A stretch of 64,000 nt of DNA from Rhytidiadelphus loreus (lineage: Eukaryota > Streptophyta > Bryopsida > Hypnales > Hylocomiaceae): contig OX344763.1 of assembly GCA_947034895.1 (NCBI GenBank), positions 4,714,501 through 4,778,500 of the forward strand, read 5' to 3'. The number at the start of each line of letters is the position of its first letter. Within the stretch, counting starts at the first letter, position 1. A program made the translations under genes and the position numbers. Of the stretch, positions 36,590 to 49,469 are shown one piece after another. The notes beneath the pieces are model-generated. The model had not been told where the DNA came from. It made no database searches and worked only from the letters and a program-made list of their open reading frames with translations.

Positions 36590-39500
36590 AGTTGAAAGAA
36601 TAGAAAGTTGATAATAGTCATGCATTCATGCTCCATATTGAAATTGATAAACTCCAAAACAATAGTTGTTATATAAAGAACCTTTTATGACTACTTCATT
36701 TGGTAGGAAGTTGCTACTTAAATTCCATTGCTTCTTAAAGCAACTTTGCAAAGTCTAAAGTCACCACTTATACCTATAATTCTACCACATTCACCTTCCA
36801 ATTTGGTCACTAACAACCCAATCTCTCATAAATTGAATTTGAACAATTTTAGACGAATTTGGTGGTCAAAATAGGGCCTCTTGGAAGGTAGTAGAAATAG
36901 TCACATGGCAAAAATAGGGTTGGTTGACTTGGTTCCTTTACCAATATAATCAGTTCCATCGAGTGGTGGTAAATTCCACTAGTTATTACATGTATCATTT
37001 TCCACAAGTAAACCTAAAGAGAAGAGAAGAGAAATACCGAATCCTTGTTCAAATTCCTTATGCGGCCCTTCAGTTTGTATGTTACCAAGATGGAGGATTG
37101 GTACATAAAGAAGTAGAGGATTGCTACTAGAGTTGTTAGTTAAAATCTGATCATGATGTTATTAATTTGTCTTGCTTGTGAAAATAGACTTCAGATTGAA
37201 TCCTTGTGTGTGTGTGTGTCAAATGAAATAAATTCTACTCTTGTAGCAAGCATTGTATAAGCTAGTATTCACATCTAATTTCGACCCCTTTCTAAAACCA
37301 ACCCCTACATATTCTTGTCCAAATAAAATGTACTCTGACTATTCATGAGAATCTAAGGTCGGTTTTAGAATCATCCATTTTCAACCGCCTTTGGATATTC
37401 ATAGTTTATTCATAAGGTGTCCAAAAACTGCATTGAAATCTAGAATCTACTTTTGACTACCAACAAGACCCCACATAAAAAATTTCAATACAACAATGGG
37501 AACCATGTTGAATTCCTTAATATTTGATTGATTCTAGGTGTAGTTATATACCATTGATACGTGTAGAAACTAAGGTGTGTGAGAGTCCACTCTTTCCGTA
37601 TTTTCTACAGTCTCAAAGTCACATACAAGTGACACCATGACTACATACCAGAACGAGGAGGGAACCTACATTACTTCTCCACTTGCTTTCCAAGAGGCAG
37701 AAAATTAAATTTAAAATTGTCGCCAACACAACACTGTATGGTAGCAAGAGCATGACTGTCTGTTGAAAAACACAAAATTATTCAACAAAAATGCAAAATC
37801 TTCTGTACTTTGGGTGGCAGAATCACGTCTCCAAAGTTATGATGCGAGAGTACGCTGTGCAGATAGTATCCAGTTCGGTGTGAAGCTTCCCAGGTCAACC
37901 AACAGATAACACCCGAAGCACAAAATTAATAGTGTTGTGGACAAAAAAACCGCCCGTTCCGCATTTGGAACTTTCATTTGAAGCTATCTCAAAGAGGCAA
38001 TCGAGGAGGCAATACTCCACCTAAATTTTAAAACTAATTGCATATTTTAAAAGCAGACAAACATGGAATAAAATGTATTGAAATTTGAGGTTTAAACAAT
38101 TGCTCCTAACACTATTCTTTTCACCCCTCAAGGCCCAACAACTTTTTGACAACAAAGCAATCTTGGTCAGCTTACTATAAATGTAATTTTTATTTTTTTT
38201 GCTTTGAAATTTTCACACAACATGTGGTTTTGGAGTACCTTTAAGACACAATAATTTTCATAACTTTTGACTACATGGTAAAAAACTTATTGTATAATAT
38301 GTAGTTTAATTTCCCTTGGAGCTTGGGCAACTTGGATAGCTTAGAAAAAAACACTTTTTAAAGAAATATAAATTTGAAATGGGTTTTGTAGGTTTATTGA
38401 TAAACGTAGAAAGCTTTGACTATTATTCCATTTTGATTAACAACATGAAAGTTATGAGGGGTTTTAGTTTGCGGGCAATTATGGAATCTTTGCTCGAAAA
38501 CAAACATTGAAGTCCTTTATTTAACTCAATTTTCAACATTTTTGGAAAAAAATATAATCATAAAATGTAGATTGATTATTTCAACATTACAACCATTGAA
38601 ATTGGTGTTTTTCAATTCTATAACTAAATTCTTAACAATTTGGTATTTTAAATCATTTTCTACTTCTTTCTACTTCTTTCTTTTTCAAACATGAATATGA
38701 AATATATTTTGTTGAAAATTTTTAAATTTATTTTCAACTTATTTTCTTCAACATATTATAGAGAATTGCAAGTTGTAGGATTTACACATTTTTGGGCAAA
38801 AATTTTAGAAGATGAAATCTAACCATTTAGGAAGAGTTGAAAATACTTCTTTTTGAAATTCAAGCATCATGATCTTGCAATTGGTAAGGTTTGTTATTCT
38901 AAAATTTTGGGAGGGTATACTAGAACAAGTCAACTATAGAATCCTACAAGTGGATTTGTTAAAAAATAAATATTTGATGAAGATTTTAGCTTTGCTTTGG
39001 AGACTACGATTTTGAAGTAGTTTTCGGCCTTTACTAACATGAATGAACTTTGGGGGTAAATCCCAGCCAAGCACAATTTTGCACCTAAAATTCCCAAGAA
39101 ATAAGCCATATTCATAAACATCCACCAACATTGTTTGGGCTTTGGACTCCACTTTAGAACATGAAAATGACTCAAATCAAATGAGCATCTTGTAGATTGA
39201 AAATAGATTAGTACTAAATTGGTGTTAGATTGGTGCTTGGTGGATATAAAACAACTTCTGGAGCCTTCTAATTTCAAATTTAATTTATTATTTCAAATTT
39301 TTTTTAGTAGTACTTCTCCTTGTTTGATACACCTCAAATTTTAACACCTTTTGTATCTCATTCATAGCTTTCAAAGTATGTGGTTAGTTTTAAAATTGGA
39401 TGAGAAATTGATTGTATGGAGAGGGCCTCAATGAGGAATGAATATTCTTGTCCCTCACTCTATTGACATATCAAGTTTGAGACTTTGAAATCCAAGCTCA

Positions 39501-40292
39501 TTGAAAATTTAGAAGCTCCAATTATCTCTTTTTGAATAGGGGGTCAAGTTGCTTGATGTTGGGGGTTTTGAAAACTAGGTTTTGTCTACTTTCAAAGAAA
39601 ATCCTTCCCTTCAAGAAATATTATTCCCTACTTTCCAAAAATGCTCAAAATCCAACCCCAATACCAACAATTGGATTAGAAAGTCAAACTTGGATTTCTT
39701 AGAGTCATGTTTGGAGCATTCCTCGGAGGGAAATTTACAACTTTGTTCCCAAAAAGTACCTTAGGAAACTATGCAAAAACATTAGAACTTGTTATTTACC
39801 ATGGATGATAAATTTGAAAATTTTGAACATATTTTGGAATTAGAGATTTCAAATGGCCAAATTAGCAAGAAGAGTTCATGAAATACAAAGTCAACATTTG
39901 TCATTTCTTCTTGCTATTCATATTTAGGTAGAGCTTTCCCGTTTAATACTTATAGTATTCACTTGGGGAGATCACTCCTTGTAATTTAAGGTATACACCT
40001 GAGTTAAAAGGATATTTGATGTGGGGCTATTTTCCTTAATTATTGCATTTATTATGACCATATTTTTACATAAAAAGCTAAAAAGGGCATATTTCCAATA
40101 CCCTATAGTTTTTATAAATTCATTCATGCAAGTTTTTTAGTAGGGCTATCTTACATATAAAATTTAAAGTGTCCAATTTTCTCTTGCCTTCACCCTTCTT
40201 CACAAATTTTCTATTCCATCTACTGCATCTATGTATGGGGTATACATTGTGAAACCAACAATAATCAATTGAATTCAAGTGGCAATTTTTAA

Positions 40293-43200
40293 TCCCTAAA
40301 GGCCAATTGTTTATTGAATGAATAATTGAAACTCTAGATAGGTTTCTAAGTATGAAGTCAATTTTGGTCAGATGTTTATAAAATTTTGATACAAGATGCA
40401 AACATATATCCTCTTAGTGGAAATATAATTTTTTTCCACCCTAAACCTTTTTAGAAGCCCTTGCAATTTGGGCATCTTTGGGGCATCTTTTGCAAAAACT
40501 CTCATCAACTATTGAAATTTGGCATTTATGTTACTAATAAAATATGGCATACAATTGTCAAAAACAATTTAGTTCTCAAATCATATTCTCAAAGGAATCA
40601 AACTTTATTAGCTATCACTACTAGAAAACGCTGAAATTTCAACACAATTCTGTTGATTCGGTCGAGTTGTTCCGGTCACTGTACAACCAAAATTTGTTGA
40701 TTTCAGCGTTTTCTAGTAGTGTATGTTAGGGTGGCTTCAAGGAAAAACCTTTTTTTCTAATCTCAAGCCCTATTATCTTGCAGTATCTGAAGTCAAAATT
40801 CTTGAAATTTTTCCCACATATTCTAAATGTTTGTCTCTAATTTTTAACCATTTGGATTTCAAATTAAAAAAATATCTCATTGCATAAGAAATCATCAAGA
40901 AAAAACTAGTGTATTGCCAATGCACTTAACCTCTTTGCATTGTAGGTTGATTTAGATTTTTCATGAGTGAGCCTAACATTATATATTTATGAATAGTCAA
41001 ATTTTACTCTGAGAAGGCTTGAAGTTTGTTGATCCTAATTTGCAAGAATGAAAATAAAAGGGTTTTTTTTCTCACTTAAAACATTATAATCTTTCAATCC
41101 ACATAGTCAAATGGGATGAAATTGTTTCCACACATTGCCATAACTATATAATACACTTTTATATAGTTGGATTTTTTTTAAATAATTTTTTATTTTAGAC
41201 AATGCATAAAAAATTGACAATTGTGAATTTTTCCTTTTCTAAAACACCTTCTACTACCTTTACAGATTGATAACATTGAACATTTTAGAATTCTTAATGA
41301 AATTATCCCATGAAAATCTCATTCAATACGAGTGTGATCAATATACATGGCTTCAAAGATTAGAGTTAGGTGGACTATAAATTCTATCCTCATATTGTAC
41401 AATTTTCAAGTTTCTTGAACCCACTAACATAAACCTTCATATTCACAATTTTGCCACTTTTAGTTGATGTCTTACATTTACATTTAATTTTTTTATATAT
41501 ATACACTACAAGTACTATGGCACAATTTTAGAGGACCACCCTTCATTGTAGATTTTCTTGACTATGTGCATTTTATCATCCATATGAAATTATTTGTCCA
41601 CATCTATAGTTCTATACTCATCATACTATGAAAATTTTGCATGGCTTCTATTTGTCAAGGCTAACTTATTAATAAAAATTCCTATTATATGATGTTTTTA
41701 CATACCCTAATTTATATATATTAAAGTGTGTAGCATTTCATGAACCCTATAGTAGTTCGACAAATTATATAAAATTTACCCTCTTTGAATTAAATGAACC
41801 CTATCTTTTAACTCACATAGTTTTTAAAAAACCTTGAGTAATCTCTCTAGGAGTATTCAACACCAAAAACCCAATTTTTGGTAAAACACTACAAAGACAA
41901 CTAATCTTTCTTGAAGTCATCCTTTACTTATTAGATTCAATTTTTTTTATTAATAGAAGGATCACAAATCAAGTAATTTCTACAAATAATTTGTTTGGTT
42001 AATATCTTTAACCTCTAAATATCCAATGTACCATGTTTGGGTACTAACAAGACTTGAAAGTGAAATAAAATCTTCCCAAAGTATTAATTTTAATATTTTT
42101 GCTTCTAGTTGAATATCCTTTGAATTCTATTTTAAGGAGGGCTTTTTCTTTTGGACATGTATCCCCTTTGTTGGCTTCACTACAAAGGCCAATTTGGAAA
42201 GGAATGAAGCTAGAGAGGTCAAATTTTTTGACAGTTTCTCGGAGGGGTCATTTAGAGTGTCCATTAGAAACCACGTACGAACAAAACTTTGGACCCCCTA
42301 TATACTTTTTGAATTTTAAATAAAATTAAATAAAATATATATAAATAGATTTTCCTACTTTGAAAGTTTATGTTTTGAATTATTGATATTCTTATTTGTT
42401 AATAATAATTAGTTACAAATTTTTGAAGTAAAAAGATCCATGTAGAACTGAAAAATAACTTTCCTATATTATATAAGAAAGAATTGTCTAAAAAATGAAC
42501 AAAAAATTCCTAAAAATAACTCATTATTGAAGGCTCATGTTGAGTTGAATATTGACTCAATGGTCATCTAAATGTGTCCTCTATAATTATTTGAGTTGAA
42601 AAACATGCCATTTTAGTTCATTTTCAACCTCTTCTAGAAATTATTTCATATTTTATTTGAGTTGGAAATTTTGGCAATAGAAAGCTATAGTCATTATTAA
42701 ACAATGTTCAAAATTTTAGGTTGAAATTATAGTTTATTAGAAACCACTTGTTCGCATATGGTTTATTATAATAGAACTAAGTGCACTCCCCGAGGACAGT
42801 TTGGCAAAATTTTGCCAAAAATGAAGCCTTGATTTTAAGCAACAAAAAATATGATTTTGAAGATTTTGTTACCATTTTTCTATTGAAGATTTTGTGCAAG
42901 GATGTCATTGCAAATCTTGATTTTTTAGTGTAAAGAGGCTCTTGGAATTGAGACTCATATAATTGGATCTTAGAAGAGAAATTACATTGAAAATTCATTT
43001 AAGAAAATTATAGAATAGATTTTGAAAAGACATGAATTGATTATAGTTAGGCATGTCATGTCTTTTAACTTCATATTTTTTTCTAATATGAATTTTGAAT
43101 TTGACATATAAAAAGAAGATTGAAAGACTACAAATCACTTTCATAGTTTTAACACCCTCTTGATTTGATATTATAATTTCTTAATCAATAAGTTATATTG

Positions 43201-43355
43201 TTATGTTTTTTTCCTTTATGATCCATAACAAGTCTAGTTTGACTTCATACAATTACAAGTTTAAAAAAAATTGATAAACTTATCAATACTTTGGGTTTTT
43301 TGTTTAGTTTTGAGCAAATTCCAAGATGCTCAAAAAAGGCCTTGGGATTTAGGGA
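40293..43355. mobile_element. TTAA-family element(s), composite
   Basis: TTAA at 40289-40292 followed by TCCCTAAAGGCC, and GGGATTTAGGGA before TTAA at 43356-43359. The left 0.9 kb is homologous to 35303-35900 and the right 0.6 kb to the element at 33439-35079, so this may be one 3.06-kb parent or two merged copies. The interior at 41270-42780 is AT-rich, with no transposase seen. Confidence 0.4.
40616..40721. mobile_element. CACTA-type MITE, 106 bp
   Basis: Ends CACTACTAGAAAACGCTGAA and its exact inverse, flanked by TAT on both sides (40613-40615 and 40722-40724). One of the smallest members seen here, almost all terminal repeat. Confidence 0.85.
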
Positions 43356-44730
43356 TTAAAAAGAATTAAAAACTATAGGTAGTCAAAAAGGATATAATTT
43401 TCTTATGTGGACTATAAAAAGGATTATTGCTTCTAATGATGAAGATCAACATTCTATGCTAAATAATTAATTAAAGTTGGCAAAGTGAGTCATCAATTGA
43501 CTACACATAGAAATATTTTTTTTCCATACCATTTTTTTTGAAAAATAATATCCCATAAATTCTAGCATCTATTTTTGGAAATAGTTTTTATTGACTTTGA
43601 CCATTGGATAAAATATTCATTTGATTTTGGATGTCAACTTAGCTTAATTACTTGTGTACACCATTGCAATGATAGTCTTGAAATATCACTCAAAATAATT
43701 TGTAGGAAAGCAAGTGAACTCATTGCCATGTATATAAATCTTACACTTGATGGTTGCTTTTGTTCAATTCATGAAATCTTCATATTCCACCCAATTTGAC
43801 ATCGAAGCTATTAGTATTTAGAAGCTCGATATAATTTTCATTATAATGAAAATTGGACGTACTAGTACCTAGGGCTCGCAATTGGATTGGATTATATTTT
43901 GGACTACTTATCTTTCCCATAGATGTAAAAGTCTATGTCCTTTTACAATGTTAGTAGATTGGATTGTTTCATTTGTTATTTATTAGTACAATATTACAAC
44001 TCTAAGAATGTTCATTGGAAGAGAACTTTCAATTTCATCAATTGAAGGTAGAATTACTTGGAATTTTTCCTTCCCTAAGTATGACATGTGCAGGTCTTTT
44101 GAAGTGTTATCTATATAACCTTAAACCATCATGCTTGTGGAGTATTATCAATCCTGCACATGACGATACATAGTTGTAAAGCTATAGAACTTCTAGTATA
44201 GATGACTATGAGTTTTGATTAAAAGATGTTTCAAAGATGCAACCACATGACAATTTAACTACATGACAACTTCATAAGTTGTTCCAAGTCTTGATTTTTG
44301 GAATTCAAAAAATTATCCAAAAACCATAATTTATATGCTTTTAAAATTTTTCATGATTTCCTATTGCCTACAAGTAAAATATAAGTCTTTAGTTACTATA
44401 ATTTTGACTCTGTTGATATCAGTTTAAATAGACTGTTTTAAGGCCATCCACTTTCTTTGAAGGAACGAAACTACAAGAGTAAATGGAATTATATCAAAGT
44501 ATAGAAAGGTTGCTGCCTACAGCAACCGAAGTACTTGGAAGGTTTTGGCAGTGGTGGGTGTACAATTTCTTTACAAAAAGTTTTTAAAATTTTAGTTGCA
44601 GTTGAGCTTGAAGATGAAAAAGACCAACAATCAAATAAAAAGCAATAAACAATTTCCAACATACCTTGTTACAGGCTCAACTAGATACTACCCGTAGATG
44701 TGCTTGAGTATACCCACGGACATCCTTGCT

Positions 44731-46674
44731 CCCTCCGTCCCATAATACTAGTCCCTTTTGTTTTTTTCCATTTGTCCAGAATTATTTGTCCCCTTTAACT
44801 TCAGATCTGATTTTAGGGTTGAAAATGATTTCATCTGTTTCTGACATTGTCTAATGAAACAAAGCACAAGAAGTCTAGTTTATTATCCACTTTACGAATC
44901 AAAAAAATTCTGAAAACTGAATTGTTTATAGCATTTTGAAGTTTATTAGGTTGAAGAATAAAAGACTTGGAACTTTTTCATTGAATCTATTGAATTCCAA
45001 GTTGTTCTTGTGCAAATCTAAATACATGGAGAGGGCAAGGGAGTTGCATAGGAAGTCTTCCTTTTTCTATGGAGTCTATCCTAATTTATATGTGGCACTT
45101 TATAGGGGAATGTTGTCGCATGAGTGTGGAGCATAGAGCATAGAGCAAGGGTTTCAAGTAATTTTTTCAAAATTTTAGAGTTTAGAAAAGTGAAGACCTA
45201 TGACTATGAATGTTGAGGACCTAAAACCATGCAAAAAATAGGTGCATCCAATCTAAGTGGAGGAAGTGGATGTGAAGCCAAAATAATACAATTAATACAA
45301 TTTGACTCTTTGAGTCCTCTATGTCACATGTATTGTTCATATTGAACTTCTCATACAATAGAAGTATAAAGAATACCTTTGCTTGAATTAGAAATCAATT
45401 AAATAAAAACAAGCATTCACTATACAAGTCTTCCTACTAAAACCTAAATAAATAATTCATACAAGTCATGACTTCTATTGTGCTACCCTCCGTGACAAAT
45501 AAATTCACTTGCTATTATGATGAAGACTAAAATCTAGGTTTAGATGAAGATGAAAGAGAGGAGTTTATAGATTTGTCAATACTATGTGCTAATGATATGT
45601 ATAGCAACAAATATTTAAAGCATGTCCTAGAATGAGGTTGTTTATTTTATTTATTTATTTATTTGTTATAGTGAGATCTCTAGAATTGTGCATCCCTTGG
45701 TTGCATTCTTGGTACTATGAAGAAGCTCTCTACGAAGAAGGGTGTACGGACTTTGTTTTGTGGCATTCTGACTCAGAGCAAAAAAACATTGAATTTCAAA
45801 GTTTTAACAAATTAGAAAATAAGGCCATATTCATTAAATTGAGACAATGTGGATTCTCATTTTAATCATCTTCCTAAATTTAGTATATAGAAGAGTTCAT
45901 TAAATTGAGACAATTCAATAAATTGAGACCATTAAATGGTGGAAGAATAAAGAATTTCTACAAAGATAAGAAATTTGAGGAAAAAAATAGTAGTGAAGGA
46001 CGTTGAAAGGTGGGATTTTGGACGGCAAACTTGAACCATTTATAATAAGTACTTAACTAAAATATCTAAGTAAATAGTTTGACATGTAGTGAGGTAGAGA
46101 ATTTTGAAATCATCCATGATAGAATACATTTGTACACCTAGCCTTATCAAAAACTACAATGTCAAAGTAAAGAATTTGACATATGCTTAGATAGAGAAGT
46201 TCATAATTACTTTGTATAGAAAACATTAGTACTCATAAGTGTTCCAAAACAAATGTCATAGACAATAGAATTACAATGAAGAACTTACAAAATACACAAT
46301 ACAATACATGAAATAAAAATAAAAATATATTATATTATACAACATCTATAACATCAAATTCTAATATAATAAAAAAAAAAGATCAAAACAATGAACTAAA
46401 AGATTAAAAAAACTAAATCTATTTCATCTACTGTACCTATTTTTTTCTAACAACTTTTTATTATATTTTTTTGTGCCCTAATCAAAGAAACTATCAACTT
46501 CTACAACTCTTTATAATTTTTTTTTTCCATATTTTTTTGTCATCCTTGCTAAAGTTAAGAAAATAACGTACAAACTCGCAAAACTCCTAATGACTTCCTA
46601 TGACTACAAACTATTCATCTTCACTCCGAAGATACATTATTGCTTTCACCAGATACATATGCATCCACCGATGT
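44731..46674. other. Stowaway-like end, then AT-rich spacer
   Basis: 44730-44910 resembles the Stowaway-like fragment at 10230-10400. Beyond it is AT-rich DNA with small direct repeats (cattaaattgagacaat near 45832 and 45898). No gene found before the stop codon of the next gene at 46675. Confidence 0.45.
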
Positions 46675-49468
46675 CTAGATGATAGCAATTTGTATTTTGG
46701 GAATTCTAACTCTTGGATCAGAAGTGCTTTCTTTGAAACGTGGCTTCCAAGCAGTCATAATGTAGTCTGTATGCGTCCAACTCGGAGAGATAGCCTTATC
46801 CTCGCACCAAGAATTCCCTTGTTTTGTGTCCCACCCAGTATATGTTTCTTCATTGGTGTGCTGAAAAGACGTAGGTGTCCAATATTGAAGTTGAATCGAA
46901 TTGACATGCCCGGGATCTGGATTAGGATTTGTTAGAGCCCGAGCAAGCCAAAATGGACGGAGGTCACCGTCAGCGGGTCGCACAACAACTAAGTAACCTG
47001 CATATACATCACGGCCAACACAAAATGAAGGAGGTGGACGATCACGCCTGTGACCAACAAAAGGTGCATCTTCCGCAAACTCCTCACGCATCGTGCCATC
47101 ATCTAGGTATTGGTCTTCCACCTCATCAGCAATTCGAGAATTTGGCCAAAATCCATCCCGTAATGTCTCATGCACCACAAGTGGAGCATTGAGAGCACTT
47201 CTTACACCCTCCCAATATTTCCGCACCGGCTCATTCTTCCTCCTAAACTCGCCAGATAAGTCTTGATTTCCCATTGCCCCCCACAATGCAATGTACCCAT
47301 CTAAACCCTTGCAAACCTCATCAAAGCAACGCATTTGTTGCGGTGGCAAAGGTAGAGGACTACCCCTCAGTACTTTAGGATGCCCATCTATTGTCTCCTT
47401 CCACAAGCGAATCCCCCCACCTCCTTTTGGCAACCAATCCACATCGGTACAAAGGATCTTGTACTGCATCAATGGCCACCCATTCGAATCCTTATAAAAC
47501 TTGAACTGTTGCGCTTGAGAATGACCCTGTAGAGAATCATCGCCTGTATGCAAATACCCATCCACAAATCGCTTAAAATCAGGAACCTCCTCAATGAGAT
47601 GAGGAATTACGGGTTGCGTTTCACAATCCATAAAAGACCATCAACCTTGGAAGTGTAGGGTAGTCATTCGTCTTCAATTTAGTGCTCCAACGACCAAATA
47701 GAGCATCAATGTCCTCATGAGTGTGTCCAACAATGAGGAAATTAATGTATATCTCTCGAAAAATAGCTCTGTAGACAAGGAGAGAACAAAATGCAAACAC
47801 CCACCGATTCTTGTTGTCGCCAGAAGCGTTGTCAAGTTGAAGAGTCAATGTTGGAGGAAGAGGTTGAGCTTCCACCAACACTTCAGGGGGGGACCCGAGG
47901 GAGTCCGTACAAATCTTTGAGCCTATTAACAAAGCCTCTGTCAATTCAGAACGCTTTGCTCCTACAAACAATTGACGAGATGAATGCTTCGGTTGTGACT
48001 CTAGATATCGCAATAATTTTGCAATGGACCCAATAGTATGGTTGGAGTCTGTTGGGAATATGTCCAAGCCATAGTGTGCATATCGCACATCTCCATGACC
48101 ATGAGCAATCATGCCCGTAACAGCGACAAGCATCTTCATGAAAGAATCATTTTCCTTACTCTTGTGAGAGTAATGAGGAGAAGCAGTCTTGGAGTGATCC
48201 ATCTTGTCATGGATTATAGTGAGAACCTTGTCAGGATACATCTCAGACATTGAACGGTTTCCATAGTACAAGTCCCTATGCGCCTTCTGTCCCGATAGGT
48301 GCATTCTCAATTTGTTAGACCACACGTCTTGTGCTCGCGAACGTGGAGTGCAAGCACTCTTAAGTTGCCTATATCTATCGCACATTCCACAACGAACAAA
48401 ACTATCGCCTCTAGCCTTGGGAGCATATTCAGGAAAAGATTGACGACGAATGTTGCTCAATCCACTAGTCGAAATATGTTGCAATTGAAGTGAAGAATTG
48501 ACATTGTTGATCTGTGGCAACTTGTCCTTCCAACGAAATGCAGACGGTAGGACCATAGAGGGGACTTTCTCCCCAGACTCAAGGGTCCTCGACTTGTGGG
48601 GCATCGTGTCCGCTTCATTCTCCACTAACAATCGAAGAGTTGCTGTTGCTTGCAAAGTGTATGTCCGAGGTTTTTTCATTCCAAGGTTGCCATGATGCTC
48701 CGGTTTTTGGTCATCTTTTGCCATCTTCTTATATCTATAAAAGGCAGCCTTCGATACTCCATGGATGGTGCACCAAGCAATCGAACAAATTTCATGGTTT
48801 GCCAAGGTGATCATGTCCCTTCCATTGGAATCAGTGTGGGTTTGCTTGTGCACGTCAAGCAGACGTGACTTCCGCCAGAACACTCTACCATCAATATGAA
48901 GTAGAGACCGAACGGCTTGAATCTGACCTCGTGGAAATGGTTGCAAGCAATTCTTCTGGCAACATTTCATACTAGAAACATCAGCAATTGCTTGCTCTGT
49001 GAGGAGGGCTTCTTTCTTCGGGAGATTGGTAGGCTCAGTCCTCTCACGTGAGTTTTCATAGGAACGAACTCCAGTCCGAACACGCCGCCTTGAACCGTTT
49101 GAAGAGACTGCAGTATTAAAGAGATGCGTTTGTTCGTGGTCATATAAGCTGGCACCATTAAGGTAGACCTTGGAAATGTGCCAAGAGTGCATGGACCACA
49201 TCCACTCCGACGGAACATCTGCCTCACACAAAGACTCTGCAATTTGAATTGCAACCCGGTCATCACCGAGTGGCTGCCCGTCCATGTCAATGACGAGATC
49301 TACATCAACATTATGACAAATTCCTTTTGCCACCTCTACCCCCTCCTCATTTTTGAGTGTGACGCATTTGGTATACCAAGAAGCTCGAGGAAATCCCTCG
49401 CAGGCTGCGACACCCGGCGGCAAAGTTGGCACTGGAACTGTAAAGTCGTTGGCATCTGAAGTATCCAT
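46675..49468 (-). CDS. DUF7869-type transposase-like protein, one-base frameshift
   Basis: One gene in two overlapping frames. 49468-47621 covers about 615 codons from MDTSDAN, and 47631-46675 continues from MDCETQPV. The join lies in a run of T near 47627-47631 and is explained by one extra base, either a mutation or a sequence error. Seen in order: a Cys cluster KCCQKNCLQPF (about residue 165), CGMC (about 375), HDKMDHSK (about 420), LQLDNASGDNKN (about 543) and VGHTHEDIDALFGRWS (about 580). The last two are the signature of DUF7869, and together the three acidic sites look like a DDE/D triad of an RNase-H-fold transposase (inference). The C-terminal part ends with PFWLARAL and TAWKPR blocks and may be a DNA-binding tail. 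I chose ATG 49468 because a strong 3' splice site, tttctttcatgcgcag, ends just before it; the upstream ATG at 49477 falls in the intron. Confidence 0.8.
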
Positions 49469-49469
49469 T

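Larger units (their letters stand above)
36590..44730 (+). repeat. long repeat R, copy 3
   Basis: 36590-37990 matches 4790-7660 and 13120-15200, 39050-39960 matches 7890-8760, and 43980-44730 matches 9520-10230. Insertions and rearrangements, chiefly the TTAA-family material at 40293-43355, separate the blocks. It lacks the mariner MITE of copy 1 and so provides its empty site. No gene is visible; frames such as 38930-39277 are repeat-borne and unrecognised. Confidence 0.7.

Noticed and set aside
41504..42190. Further CACTA element starting cactacaagt
   Set aside because: No matching inverted end or 3-bp duplication found downstream.
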